A DNA stretch of 64,000 nucleotides, from NCBI GenBank assembly GCA_030220185.1, contig JASPKZ010001233.1, positions 2,107,501 through 2,171,500 on the forward strand, written 5' to 3'. Origin of the DNA: Diploptera punctata (taxonomy: Eukaryota > Arthropoda > Insecta > Blattodea > Blaberidae). A model generated the notes under the pieces. It was not told where the DNA came from. It saw only the letters and a program-made list of their open reading frames with translations, and ran no database searches. Positions 10,293 to 20,575 of this stretch are shown in pieces. The translations under genes were made by a program, and so were the position numbers. Numbering within the stretch: position 1 is the stretch's first letter; each line of letters starts with the position of its first letter.

Positions 10293-10780
10293 CTTCCATT
10301 GCTAGAGTCAATTCTTATTTTCGGATTTCTGGTAAACCCCCATTTATAATGGTCGAATTTCGCTGATTTTTATAATACCTATATCGGTTTATTCTAATAG
10401 GATATACTGAGTTTCATTGTGAAACATAGAAAATTGCGACCGCTAGAGCGAATTTTAGTTTTAGTTGAACTCCTACCCTTAATGGTTTTAGAACAGAATA
10501 GATACTGTACACATACTGTATGTACACATTTTCATGAAGATTGGTTGAGCGGTTTAGAAGTCTATAAAGGACAAACATTTATACTTTTTATGATGTCTTA
10601 CACTAATGTTTTTGCACAATATTTAGATACAAACTTCACATCAACAATACAGACCAACAAATGTATGAAAATTTCTCAAATTAATTTTCATTTATATTAT
10701 CAAACACTAGAGTGCACGGATATATCAACAATGGACATATTTATATGATATATAAGCTAACTCTCAAAAACACAAATAAT
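10060..10780 (+). repeat. interspersed repeat with GCGACCGCTAGAGCGA core
   Basis: Starts near a TGCGCTGTTACGCCTAAATAAA block and includes an AT microsatellite (about 10244-10289), GGTAAACCCCCATTTATAATGG, TACCTATATCGGTTTATTCTAA, GAAAATTGCGACCGCTAGAG and TTTTCATGAAGATTGGTTGAGCGG. The same ordered blocks recur at 21.5, 25.1-25.6 (minus), 45.4-46.1, 57.1-58.0 and, in part, 63.2-63.7 kb. The class is unknown; no transposase is seen. Confidence 0.6.
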
Positions 10781-10829
10781 ATAATTATAAATACACAAAA
10801 ATAATATACGGGAATAATTAAAGATATGT

Positions 10830-11470
10830 GCTTATATTAAATTGTAAACAATCAGTTTCTTTTTCACCACCGGCCGCCACTCAGAATTATAGTTGGACGC
10901 GAAAGCCCCGTTGTCGAGTATATGAAACTTTACTGGGCATGCGTAGAATGAGCAGCATCTTCGTTTGTTTATAGTATATCGCTGCAGTTGGAACTTGTGC
11001 TGCGTTATCTCATACACGGACTGTTCATAACTGCGTGGGAAGAAGTGAAATAAAAGTGATTTTCAACATGAAACTTTGGTGCACAGAGGGATTAAACTGT
11101 AACATATCAATCAGAATGTGTTATTTACCGCATTAAAAAAATTCAAAATGGCTTTTATTCGTGTGTCCGAAAAATTGGATCAGTGCTCATACCGGTAGTG
11201 ACACGTAATAATATAAACTTTATAATTGGGAATGGGATAAATTAATAATCAATATAACGATCACAAATCTCGAAAAATCAAGAATTTGATAAGGGTGACG
11301 ATAACAATGGATTGAAAACATGAAGATGATTCAAACAGGCAGTTACATCAAACATAAGAAGTCACTATCTAGTTCATCTGTTTTCGGTATGTTGTTTATA
11401 CATTTTAGGTTACAAAATGCAAATTTTCGTATAATTCTACATATTTTTAAGGTAACAGATTAAGAATACG
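10830..11470. other. unassigned sequence, partly GC-rich
   Basis: 10865-11040 is richer in CpG than its surroundings (CGGCCGCC, GACGCGAAAGCCCCG). No open frame or splice pattern is convincing; it could be a decayed element or an unrecognised 5' exon. An AT microsatellite follows at 11477-11522. Confidence 0.3.
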
Positions 11471-11473
11471 ATG

Positions 11474-11525
<52 letters not shown>

Positions 11526-11533
11526 ATTTTTAC

Positions 11534-11793
11534 TTACTTACTTACTCACTGGCACTATCGAACCCGTAGGTTCATGGCCGCACGGACATAAGCTCTCCAT
11601 ACATCCCTATCCTGAGATAATGCTTTCCAATCATTCCCTGTATAATCTACTTCCCTCAAATCATAGTTAATGTTGTTCTCCCACCTCATTCTTGGTCTAC
11701 CAACTGGGCGTTTTCCTTCTGGCTTTCCTACAAGAAGTTTCCATGCACGTCTTTCATTCCCCATACGCGCAACATGTCCTGCCCATCGCAGAT
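11534..11793 (-). mobile_element. RTE-B 3' fragment with short target duplication
   Basis: Open minus frame 11555-11764 encodes GNERRAWKLLVGKPEGKRPV followed by GRPRMRWENNINYDLREVDY and ends NLRVR-stop, the RTE-B C-terminus. The 3' tail is a TTAC/GTAA repeat. ATATTTTTAC occurs on both sides (about 11524-11533 and 11794-11803), consistent with a target duplication. Heavily 5'-truncated. Confidence 0.85.
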
Positions 11794-12115
11794 ATATTTT
11801 TACATAAACAATTTTATATGAATCAAAAGTTAACTTATTTATCAGTAGATGTAAGCTTCATCTGTCTATAGCGACACGGGTCTTTTAGAGTCAGTGCGTG
11901 CCTAACTATAGATTTCCAATCTTGTCTATTCCATGTCCTTTTCCAGTATCTTATTATTATCTCCTTAATATCCTCTTTTACATCCTCCATTTATACACAC
12001 ACACATTAGCATTAAACTAACAAGAATAACACACCCTAACCTTATACTTTTTGTAATTTTTTTCTATCCTGGTTTTGTTGAGTGGTAGGTCTTAAGATGT
12101 TAACTCTGCCAGGTA

Positions 12116-12116
12116 A

Positions 12117-12155
<39 letters not shown>

Positions 12156-12185
12156 TATATATCATTATCATTATCATCATCATCA

Positions 12186-12250
<65 letters not shown>
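12116..12250. repeat. AAT then ATT microsatellite pair
   Basis: AAT run (about 12118-12155), a short TATCATTATCATCATCATC spacer, then an ATT run (about 12189-12248). The two runs are complementary and could fold back. Confidence 0.9.
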
Positions 12251-12295
12251 CGGTATTTGTCCTTCGTCCCCTAAATCCTTTCTTTGTGTATTGTC

Positions 12296-12545
12296 TTACA
12301 ATTGATGTTGCCGAGAGATGTGGCACGAATAGGGAATCAAAAAGAGAAGCATGGGAACTCCTTGTAGGAAAACCAGAGAGAAAGCGCCCAGTAGTTAGGC
12401 CTAGAATGAAGTAGTGAGAGAATAACATTATTATCTGAGGGAGGTCAATTATACAAGGATTGATTGGAAAACATTAGCTCAGATTAGGGATGTATGGAGA
12501 GTTTATATCCGCACAGTCATGAACGTCGGATTTGATAGTGTATGT
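12296..12545 (+). mobile_element. RTE-B 3' fragment
   Basis: Encodes a decayed C-terminus (WELLVGKPERKRPVVRPRMK, then stop and frameshift) up to TTTGATAGTG. 5'-truncated, in the orientation opposite to the copy at 11.5 kb. Confidence 0.75.
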
Positions 12546-12896
12546 TAGTTATTATTTGACAAATATTACGTGCAAATCAGTTTGGCGTAGCCGGCAGGGG
12601 CTCACGACTTAAATTTCCATTATTATCTTCATAGTTCATTCAACTATACGTAGACTTCAAAAAGGCACACGATTCAATTAAGAGGGAGAAGTTATATAGT
12701 ATCTTGATTATTATATATATGGAGATTTAAATATTAATCGATTTATTTTTCTCGTTCTTTTATTTGCCATATCTATAATGTTTTTAATTATTAGCCCAAA
12801 TATGATGATGAGGAAGATAAATAAACAATATATTATTAATCTAATATATTTAGTATATTTGACTTCACTCAAAAAGTTTGTATTTACAAGATAAAT

Positions 12897-13197
12897 TTTT
12901 AAGCGATCCCACAACAGGCCTCAGGAGGCCCTTGGGGTAGTAGGAGGTTAAGGTTCCCACTTTATCTAGACAATCGACACTTTATGTCAGCCGGGTTGTC
13001 AGCCCTGCGTGACGGCCGCCTTTACCCCAGAACAAGCGTCTGGTACTCATTTCAGTTAGAGGCTGAGTCGACCCCGGGGCCATAGTGCCGCCAGAGGGTT
13101 TGGGTCAGTTTAAAAATCCTGACCCCAACGGGACTTGAACCCTCGACCCTCCGGCTTGTAGCTCAGTGCCTTAACCACTACGCTACGGCGTGCCCCC
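12897..13197 (-). mobile_element. SINE family A with 13-bp target duplication
   Basis: Perfect TSD TTACAAGATAAAT at 12884-12896 and 13198-13210. Minus strand: GGGGCACGCCGTAGCGTAGT (A-box side), GAGGGTTCAAGTCCCGTTGG (B box), then a tRNA-unrelated body and a ...TGTTGTGGGATCGCTT end. This marks a clean, fairly recent insertion of a tRNA-derived SINE. Confidence 0.9.
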
Positions 13198-13215
13198 TTA
13201 CAAGATAAATAATCT

Positions 13216-13216
13216 T

Positions 13217-13266
<50 letters not shown>

Positions 13267-13312
13267 TAATAATAATAATGATAATGATGATAATGATAAT
13301 AACACTATTCAT
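13216..13312. repeat. AAT/GATAAT microsatellite
   Basis: AAT run with interspersed GAT units, next to the 5' boundary of the following RTE-B copy. The poly-Asn reading frame is an artefact. Confidence 0.9.
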
Positions 13313-13314
13313 TA

Positions 13315-14735
13315 TTTTATCTACAGTTGTAATAAGCTTAGCCTCAATTTTATCAAAAAAAAAAGATTAATTATACTTAGGCCTATACGAATGTGTCTAA
13401 ATGGCACAAAGAGTAGGCTGCATGTAGGCAAACAGTTTTCGAATACTTTCGATATCCAGAATGAGTTGAAGCAAGGAGATGCACTATCTCCTCTACTATT
13501 TAATTTTGTACTATAGCATGTCATTAAATCTTTAGAGAATGAGGAAGGTTTACAACTCAATGGTATTAATAAGCTGTTAGTTTATGCTGATTATGTAGCA
13601 CTATTGGGCGATAGCGAAGAGATACTAAAGGCTAACACGCACACACTATTGAGTCCATCCATAGTAATTCTGCCCGAAGGCAGGTCCTTCACTGCGATCA
13701 TAGCATTTTCATGCTATGCTTGCAGCTTTACTAGGGAATTGTGTAGGTGTGGTAGCTTCCCGTTGCTTTCCACACCGGTGAAGGATGATGATGATAATGA
13801 TAATGGTAAGGATGATAATGATAAGGATGATGGCCATATGATTTCGGGGACCGTTTGAGCCTTAAAGTTTTCCTGACATTTGTCTTACAGAAAAACTGCC
13901 CCGACCGGGGATCGAACCCGGGCCCGCTGACAAGGCAGCACGCTACCTCGAGACCACAGCGGTGGACTACTATTGAGTAATACAAAGAAATTGAAACTGG
14001 AAGTAAATATCAATAAAACTAAATATATGGTCACACATAGATATTCATTATATAATGGAAATGGACAGCTAATAACAAATGAGGGAAATTTTGAGGAAGT
14101 GGTTGAATTCAAATACCTAGGAACAATAATCACAAATAGGAATGAGATGCGCAAAGAAATTAAACATAGGCTCAATTCTGGAAATGCGTGCTATTATGCA
14201 TTGCAGAGACTCTTGACGTCCCAACTCCTTACAAAAAAGTTAAACTGAAAATTATAAAACTGTTATTCTCCCAGTTACATTATACGGGTGCGAAACAATG
14301 GACTCTTACTTTGCGGGAAGAAAAATTATAAGTATTTGAGAATAAAGTTCTTAGGAATTTTTTTTTGGACCAAAGAGAGATAAACAGACAGGTGAATGGA
14401 GAAGACTTACATAACAGTGAACTACATGGTCTCTATAGGAAGCCAGATATAATAAGAACAGTTAATTCTCCTAGACTGCGATGGACGGGACATGTGGCAC
14501 GAATGGGGGAATGAAAGACGTGCATGGAAACTTCTTGTAGGAAAACCAGAGGGAAAACGCCCAGTTGGTAGACCAAGAATGAGGTGGGAAAATAACATTA
14601 ACTATGATTTGAGGGAAGTAGATTATACAGGGAATGATTGGAAAGCATTAGCTCAGGATGGGGATGTATGGAGAGCTTATGTTCGTGCGGCCATGAACCT
14701 ACGGGTTCGATAATGCCAGCGAGTTAGTAAGTAAC
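13315..14735 (+). mobile_element. RTE-B retrotransposon, longest copy, split by a SINE
   Basis: 5'-truncated copy covering the RT palm to the 3' end. Encoded blocks in order: NELKQGDALSPLLFNF (near 13470), LLVYADYVALLGDSEE (near 13585), then the SINE at 13655-13968, then NKTKYMVTHR, VVEFKYLGTIITNRNE, LNSGNACYYALQRLL, and finally GNERRAWKLLVGKPEGKRPV to NLRVR-stop (14713). The catalytic box reads YADY instead of YADD, so the second aspartate is lost. Several frameshifts occur around 14250-14490. Confidence 0.9.
13655..13968 (-). mobile_element. SINE family C inserted in RTE-B, 10-bp TSD
   Basis: ACTATTGAGT is duplicated at 13645-13654 and 13969-13978, in the middle of the RT reading frame. 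The SINE lacks part of its middle (GTGAGG..GATAAAAACC) compared with the 22.4-kb copy. It dates SINE-C activity as later than this RTE-B insertion. Confidence 0.9.
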
Positions 14736-15049
14736 TTTACATTCATTTTTATTTTCATACTAACGGTACCCGCGACGTTGTTCACGTGAACCAAATAATT
14801 TAAACAGATTATGTATAAACGATTTATTAAAATGTACACATGGATATATTGAATCAAAATACGTACTTGCTGCAATTGTTAGACATTTAATAATATTAAA
14901 TGACATAGTATAAAAGACAAATTTGTCCGTCACTAAACGCTCAAGGGAACTAACATATTTAATTTTATAAGAATTAGCATTACGTTATTGTAAAAGTCTT
15001 TGTAATTAAATCTTCACTTTTAATTTAATTTTGGAAGACAACAATTATT

Positions 15050-15665
15050 ATTGTGTGTTATCCGTAAAATATAGACATATTCTGTCGTGGAATTTTTTGA
15101 GATATTGAATTCTGTGTACATTAATTTGATGTATTTGTGTGGTTTAGGCAGCGTAAGCCATTTGATGGTCCAAAAAACGCGAGTTTTTTAATGCAACGAA
15201 TGCACTTAATTTTTTTTTATTCTTTGCTACGGCCGCATATTTCGTACGGTAATATATTATATAGTCCCGCGCCGTAGCCGAGCGGTTAAGGTAGGAAGCC
15301 TTGGCGCCGAGCTACGGGACTTGCGCTGGTTCGAGTCTCCATGGGGGAAGAAATTTTCTCATGGTATTTCGGCCAGTATGGGACCGGTGCCCACCCAGCA
15401 TCGTGAGGCAATTGGGTAGCTACAATAAGTAGCGGCTCCAGGTTGAGGAACCAGCTATAACGGCTGGGGGACTCGACATGCTAACCACATGTCACCCCTA
15501 CACTGGCTGTTGATCATCTACCTCTGTGATTGACACATGTGGATGTGAAGGGCCAGCAGCCGGCTGGTAAAAGGGCAACCGCTGAAAAGTGGAAAGCCCT
15601 CAATCGGAATATGTTATATAAGTTAATTGTCCCAAAAAGTAGCAAATATTTGGGATAAAAATTTA
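15050..15665 (+). repeat. repeat shared with 63.4-63.6 kb, split by SINE-B
   Basis: Blocks GAATTTTTTGAGA, GAATTCTGTGTACATTAATT, GTAAGCCATTT, AATATATTATATA and TTAATTGTCCC match 63430-63610 in the same order (ATTTTTTGAGAC, CAATTCTGTGTACATTAATT, GTAAACCATTT, AATATGTTATATA, TTAATTATCCC). The copy near 63.4 kb has no SINE. Confidence 0.65.
15263..15610 (+). mobile_element. SINE family B with target duplication
   Basis: tRNA-derived head: GCGCCGTAGCCGAGCGGTTA (A box) and GCTGGTTCGAGTCTCC (B box). The body includes CCGGTGCCCACCCAGCATCG and TGTTGATCATCTACCTCTGT. It is flanked by ATATTATATA (15253-15262) and ATGTTATATA (15611-15620). Related minus-strand copies lie at 28.2 and 37.9 kb. Confidence 0.85.
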
Positions 15666-16066
15666 AAAGCGCATTTTAAATTTATTTTTGCGTTCTTTTA
15701 GGGAAATCACTCCATATCAATATAAACCTAGGATCTAGAGTGATAGTTACAATGGTTACAATTCAGGTGGGTAAACATGTGTTGAAAAGTCTGTTTGTTT
15801 TGTAGATTGTCGTTTCTAAACTTCCTATACAAAAAGCCTTGTTAACTGTAACTTACTATTATACGTTGTAAGCTAGAATAAAAACATATACCAGGACAAC
15901 CACGTCAAGCACAAGGCTTTGTAATTTAGCAATTAGAGAGGGAGAAATGTTTGGATTTACTGAAAGACCGTAATCAATGGTCAACAGATTCCTTGCTAGA
16001 AAATCTGGAAGGTTGAAGCGTTTGAATAGATATTGTTTACCATAAGTTTTCATTCAGTGAAAACTG

Positions 16067-16235
16067 TTTTTATACTCGAAGTATAAATCCCGACTTACTC
16101 AAATAAGATTTTTATGTAGACTACATTGTCAGGTTTAACTAGGCTAAACAAAAAGAATCGAAGTACAAATCCCGACTACAAGCAGCCCAAATGAGATTTT
16201 TACGTAGATTACATTGTCGATTTTTTAACTAGTAC
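16067..16235 (+). repeat. tandem pair of RTE-like coding scraps
   Basis: Two units of about 80 bp share GAAGTAYAAATCCCGACT, AAATRAGATTTTTAYGTAGA and TACATTGTC. The second unit translates as AAQMRFLRRLHCR, like the conserved AEMRFLR block of RTE C-termini. It looks like a small local duplication of a retrotransposon fragment. 15665-16440 otherwise shows nothing recognisable. Confidence 0.45.
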
Positions 16236-16477
16236 AAAAAAGAAAAAACAAAGAGTTACAAACATTAAAGAAAACATTTATACAGTACTTATCAACAGTA
16301 ATCTAACAAGAGGTTGTGTTTTCCTAATGAAAAACGTTGGATTTGGAGAGACTATTTAGCGAATAATACGTCAGAACCTAAAAATAATGTTTAATATTTA
16401 CAAAATGTGAGGTTATGTATTCCGATCTTATTGCACTTCCGGGCGATTTCTAAGCCAGCTGTATAGTTATAAATAAC

Positions 16478-16830
16478 ATATCCATCCATTAGTAATTCTG
16501 CCCGAAGGCAGGTCCTTCACTGCAATCATAGCATTTTCATGCTATGCTTGCAGCTTTACTAGGGAATTGTGTAGGTGTGGTAGCTTCCCGTTGCTTTCCA
16601 CACCGGTGAAGGATGATGGTGATGATGATAATGATAAGGATGATGATGATGAAGATGATGGCCATATGATTTCGGGGACCGTTTGGACCTTAAAGTTTTC
16701 CTGACATTTGTCTTACAGGTGAGGAAAAACCCCGATAAAAACCTCACCCAGGAAAACTGCCCCGATCGGGGATCGAACCCGGGCCCGCTGCGTGACAAGG
16801 CAGCACGCTACCTCGAGACCACAGCGGTAT
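16478..16830 (-). mobile_element. SINE family C, full-length
   Basis: All family landmarks are present: 3' end CCATTAGTAATTCTGCCCGA on the plus strand, ATGATGATAATGATAAGG region, CCCCGATAAAAACCTCACCC, B box GATCGGGGATCGAACCCGGG and the CTCGAGACCACAGCGG 5' end. Confidence 0.9.
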
Positions 16831-17159
16831 TTACTGTTAAATCTCTTTGGGCTTGGGGAAAAATCAGTAACAGATGATTGTATGAGAAATGAGTATTAAT
16901 AATAATCAATAATGCAGATTCATTATACAACATTTAATATTTTTTTTTAGAGCAACAGAACTAACTTTTTTATTTTTTTATTTTTGAAGTTGTTTGTTTT
17001 GGCATTTCTTGCTGTACCATATCGTTCGTATATTGTTGAATCGATATCCTTGACAAAGAAGTTAATTTGCGGAGATATCTCTCATTACGAACAGGAAGAG
17101 GCAAAATATCGGTCTATGAGATAAATAGTTAGAATAATTGATAGCAAGTGGATCCAAAC

Positions 17160-17275
17160 TGATTTACTCATTGGCACTATCGAACCCGTAGGTTAATGGC
17201 CGCGCGGACATAAGCTCTCCATACATCCCTATTCTGAGTTAATGTTTTCCAATCATCCCCTGTATATATCAAAGA
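17160..17275 (-). mobile_element. RTE-B 3' terminal fragment
   Basis: About 115 bp: CTCATTGGCACTATCGAACC, then GTAGGTTAATGGCCGCGCGG and CCAATCATCCCCTGTATA. Severely 5'-truncated. It lies 55 bp before the 3' untranslated region of the eclosion-hormone-like exon. Confidence 0.8.
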
Positions 17276-17348
17276 AAAGTAAAATGCTAGAGGAAAAATA
17301 ACTATATTGGCAACACTGAAAACAATAAAACACATTGGAAATACATAC

Positions 17349-17354
17349 TTTATT
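17349..17354 (-). promoter_or_regulatory. poly(A) signal AATAAA of eclosion-hormone-like gene
   Basis: AATAAA on the minus strand, 32 nt downstream of the TGA at 17386-17388. A GT/T-rich stretch (GTGTTTTATTGTTTTCAGTG) follows at 17308-17327, as expected for a cleavage site. Confidence 0.7.
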
Positions 17355-17385
17355 AATTAACAGCTTTTAGATACACATTAAGCTA

Positions 17386-17529
17386 TCAGTAAAGCCTCTT
17401 AAGGAACCCCAGCAATGTGTTGGGGTTGTTGCAATCAGGCAGTACTTGTCCTTCTGATGAGAGGCAAGTCTCTGCACAAACTTGTCCTTGAAAATATGAC
17501 CCATACATCTGTTGCACTGCCCACAGTTC
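17386..17529 (-). CDS. Eh: eclosion hormone, 3'-terminal coding exon (apparent 1-bp frameshift)
   Basis: Eclosion hormone is a secreted, disulphide-rich insect neuropeptide of the brain that triggers ecdysis. After a good acceptor (TTATTTTTCAG) the exon should read N-C-G-Q-C, then Q-M-Y-G-S-Y-F-Q-G-Q-V-C-A-E-T-C, then a G...LPDC block, and end GFLKRLY-stop. The Cys spacing, the MYG-YF-G--CA--C block, PDC and the terminal FL-RL are hallmarks of the family. The NCGQC part and the remainder are in different frames: one base seems missing in TGCAACAGATG (about 17512), most simply TGCAAACAG with one A lost (a T on the plus strand). The signal-peptide exon was not found. A 3' untranslated region with a poly(A) signal follows. 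Alternatives are a real pseudogene or an assembly indel. Confidence 0.75.
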   Translation of the reverse strand, partial: ELWAVQQMYGSYFQGQVCAETCLSSEGQVLPDCNNPNTLLGFLKRLY

Positions 17530-17780
17530 CTGAAAAATAAATGATTACATAAACCACAGTTGATAAGCAGGACAAAAGAAAATATCTTCGGGGTTTTATA
17601 ATGTTTTTATTATTGAATCTCCAAATATTTTGAAACCCTATTTCGCCACAAAACGCATGTTAGGGTTGTAGCTTACTATAACAATATTATACTATTCATA
17701 GTAAAACAGAAATATTAACTTACGGTTTTGAATGAGTGTTATGAATTACATAAATTGTCTATAAATGTTTTAGCAAAATA

Positions 17781-18086
17781 TTACATATTGTTATGAATGT
17801 GTGATATGAATTTTATAAAATGCTTATAATAATTTTGGTTCTTAAAGATCACTTCACACATTGAGGCAGAAGCCTCATCATCGTTTAAACGTAAGTTTAA
17901 CCACAATCGTTGTCTTTCGAATATAGGGCAATCAAATAAAACATGTTTTACAGATTGTATTGATTCTTGACATTTACAATTATGATCGCTGTCTGGGTTA
18001 ATATTCAATCTCGTAAAATAACTTCCAAATTTTCCATGGCCAGTCATAAATTGTGTTAACATGTTTTGTAATGTTGTTATATTCAA
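17781..18086 (-). pseudogene. non-LTR retrotransposon C-terminal fragment (I/R1-type)
   Basis: An open frame of 101 codons reading LTQFMTGHGKFGSYFTRL, then NCKCQESIQSVKHVLFDCP and IFERQRLW. The TGHG-FG-Y-x(n)-C-C-x(n)-H-x-x-F-x-C-P pattern is the zinc-knuckle-like end found after the RNase H domain of I/R1-type elements. The frame is open but lacks RT. A retrotransposon remnant is much likelier than a host gene. Confidence 0.7.
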
Positions 18087-18130
18087 ACTACACTGCTAAA
18101 CATTTAGGGAAGCATGTGACATGTTCTGGA

Positions 18131-18430
18131 GAACGCCGCGCCGTAAGGCAATATCCTACAAACCGGAAAGTCAGGGGGTTCGAGTCCCAGTAGGGTCAGA
18201 ATTTTAAACTCGCCAAACTCTCTGGCGTCACCATTGCCCTGGGATCGTCTCAGTTTCTAACATAAATGAGAACCAGATGCTTTTCTGGGGTTAAAGGTGG
18301 CCATCAATAATGCAGAGCTGATTAGCCTGCTGACATCTAGTGCCAATTGTCTATAAACGTCGAGGCCCTTACTTTCTACTACAGCAAGGGTCTCCTAAGG
18401 CCTAGAGTGGGATCACTTTCTATGGGACAT
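18131..18430 (+). mobile_element. SINE family A, diverged
   Basis: CCGCGCCGTAAGGCAATATC (A-box side damaged), GGGGGTTCGAGTCCCAGTAG (B box), CTCTCTGGCGTCACCATTGC and the AGAGTGGGATCACTTT 3' end align with the family A copies at 23.6 and 39.2 kb. Confidence 0.7.
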
Positions 18431-18439
18431 GTCATGAAA

Positions 18440-18900
18440 ATGATACATTATAGACTGAACAGAGATAGGGAGCGGGATGAGTTAACTATTAAGTTATCTA
18501 AGCATGCTCTATATCGTCTTTGAGATACAGTGTGGGAACAGATTTTCAATTAAAATAAACCAGTGCTTTTATGCTACAGTCTGATAACTATGAAAGTGGA
18601 ACAGTTTGATGCGTACTTACATTACAGGTTCATTAAGTATCTCACTGAAGTGTGTTATATCTACAATGGCACCATTTCTTGCTGTTTACGTGATCTGTTT
18701 ATACTGACGGCGGGTGCGGGTGGCTTGAATGCACTGACGTCACATATAGTCGCAAAGACTGCAGCGGGTTCATTTTCAACATCCGTCGTTTTGATAATAT
18801 TTTCGAACACTTTAATAATCTGTTTCCTCCGCCGCGTCGTAGTAACAGACATAAATTGCACTCTCTTTCACTTCTTTTCAAGCTTATGAATTCCTACACT
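18440..18900. other. unassigned region with a CRE-like palindrome
   Basis: The GC-richer part 18700-18840 contains TGACGTCA, the full palindromic CREB/ATF site, near 18736. Overlapping short open frames exist on both strands, none recognisable. It could be a promoter-proximal segment (it lies 1.2 kb upstream of the eclosion-hormone exon on the minus strand) or an element fragment. Confidence 0.3.
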
Positions 18901-18907
18901 TCTAGTT

Positions 18908-19495
18908 ACCTAACTAACTAACTCACTGGCACTCTCGAACCCGTAGGTTCATGGCCGCGCGAACATAAGCTCTCCATACATCCCTATCCTGAGCTAATGT
19001 TTTCCAATCATTCCCTGTACAATCTACTTCTCTCAAATCATAGTTAATGTTATTCTTCCACCTCATTCTTTGGTCTACCAATGGGCGTTTTCCCTCTGGT
19101 TTTCCTACAAGAAGCTTCCATGCACGTCATTCATTCCCCATTCGTGCCACATGTCCTGCCCATCGCAGTCCACGAGACTTAACTGTTCTTATTATATCTG
19201 ACTTCCTATAAAGACCATGTAGTTCACTGTTATGTAGTCTTCTGCATTCACCTGTCTGTTCATTTCTCTTTGGTCCAAAAATTTTCCTACAGTACTACTT
19301 CATCAGCTAAACTAACAGCTTACTAATACCATTGAGTTGTAGGCCTTCTTCATCCTCTAAGGATCTGATGGCATGCTCTAGTAAAAAATTAAATGGTAGA
19401 GGAGATAGTGCCTCTCCTTGCTTCAACCCATTCTGGATTTCAAAAGTATCCGAAAACTGTTCGCCTACTCGCACTCTACTCCTTGTGCCATTCTA
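18908..19495 (-). mobile_element. RTE-B fragment with internal deletion
   Basis: The 3' end (AACTCACTGGCACTCTCGAA) runs back through the region coding GKPEGKRP, WRRLHNSELHG-like and KIFGPKR-like blocks to about 19285. It then jumps to the RT palm region (19300-19490, reverse complement of NELKQGDALSPLLF- and EDEEGLQLNGI-like sequence). The region in between, present in the 13.3-kb copy, is missing. Confidence 0.8.
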
Positions 19496-19610
19496 GTTAC
19501 CTGGCGTCCAGATTTGAGAAGTTATCTTCTTACCATAACATATGACACTAGATCTCAAGATAAGTCTGCTAACAATCCCTCTCCACAGTACTTAAGTCTA
19601 ACTAACTTTT
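19496..19610 (+). pseudogene. non-LTR retrotransposon C-terminal scrap
   Basis: CTGGCGTCCAGATTTGAGAA, CTAGATCTCAAGATAAGTC and GCTAACAATCCCTCTCCACA match the better-preserved fragment at 26.1 kb in order. It is directly adjoined to the end of the RTE-B fragment. 19611-20085 shows no feature I can support. Confidence 0.55.
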
Positions 19611-20087
19611 TAGGAATTCCGAACATTAGATGGATAGGCCTACTATATAACTTATCTCTCTTAATTGGAATGGAATTAATTAATTATGTAGACCACTTTT
19701 TGAATGGATACTTACGCAATACAAACTCCTAGTTTACTGGCGAATCCATTTTGCGTCGACATTGTGAATAAAATAATTAGATATAATATTGTGTGACGAT
19801 CCATCTGAAACTACGAAGACAAAACTGAATTAGCAACTGACCACATACACATGCATTATACTTTTTCTTTAACACAGGCCTGTTAATAAGTAAAAGACGA
19901 CCCGTCCCTCCTATTCAACACTACGTCGAATAGGCTGACAAGGTAAGACACTGCTATTCACTTGTCAGATGTGTTGTTTCATTGGGAGTGCACCTGTATG
20001 CGGGTAGGAGGGGAGGCGCCTTTTCACATCTAGTGAGCACTTATTAACAGGCCTACTTTAACATTTCATGTTATTAGCATTTATTAT

Positions 20088-20575
20088 TCATCATCATTAT
20101 TAGTTCTACAGCCCGTTGCAGGCCTTGACCGCCCCTACAATGCGCCTCCATTTGTCCCTCTTCTCCGCCATGCCTCTCCATCCTCGTACTTCCCGTGTTC
20201 TCAGGTCCTGTTCCACGCTGTCCAGCCATCTAATATTAAGAGTCCAACTCTTCGGTTTCCAATTATAGTTGTCAATGTAACTCTACGACATATGTCTGAT
20301 TCCTCTTCCCTGTAGAGATGTCCCAGCCATCTAATTCTTGCCATCTTTATTGTTTTAATGATGTCTACATCACCATATAGTTTATATAATTCATCATTAT
20401 ATCTAATTCGCCAGTTTCCACTCTCACATATTGGGCCAAATATTTTCCTTAATATTCTTCTTTCAAATATTTTAATTTTGTTTTCTTGAGTTTTTGTTAG
20501 CGCCCTACTTTCACAGCCATAGATGGCAACAGGTCTCAATAAAGTTTTATATATTTTTATTGTAGTTTGGAGACA
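20088..20575 (-). mobile_element. RTE-C 3' fragment
   Basis: Minus frame: RPVAIYGCESRALTKTQENK, then IKIFERRILRKIFGPICESG, YKLYGDVDIIKTIKMARIRW and LGHLYREEESDICRR, followed by a frameshifted end that in the 40.8-kb copy reads VRRPNIRWLDSVEQDLRTLG. The 3' tail is an ATG/CAT repeat. RTE-C is distinct from RTE-A and RTE-B. Confidence 0.85.

Noticed and set aside
12082..12414. 110-codon frame with Ile/Tyr runs
   Set aside because: Microsatellite translation running into an RTE-B fragment.
17781..18086. Host gene with zinc-knuckle
   Set aside because: The TGHG...CxC...H...FDCP pattern fits the end of I/R1-type retrotransposons better, and no RT-independent gene of this form is known to me.
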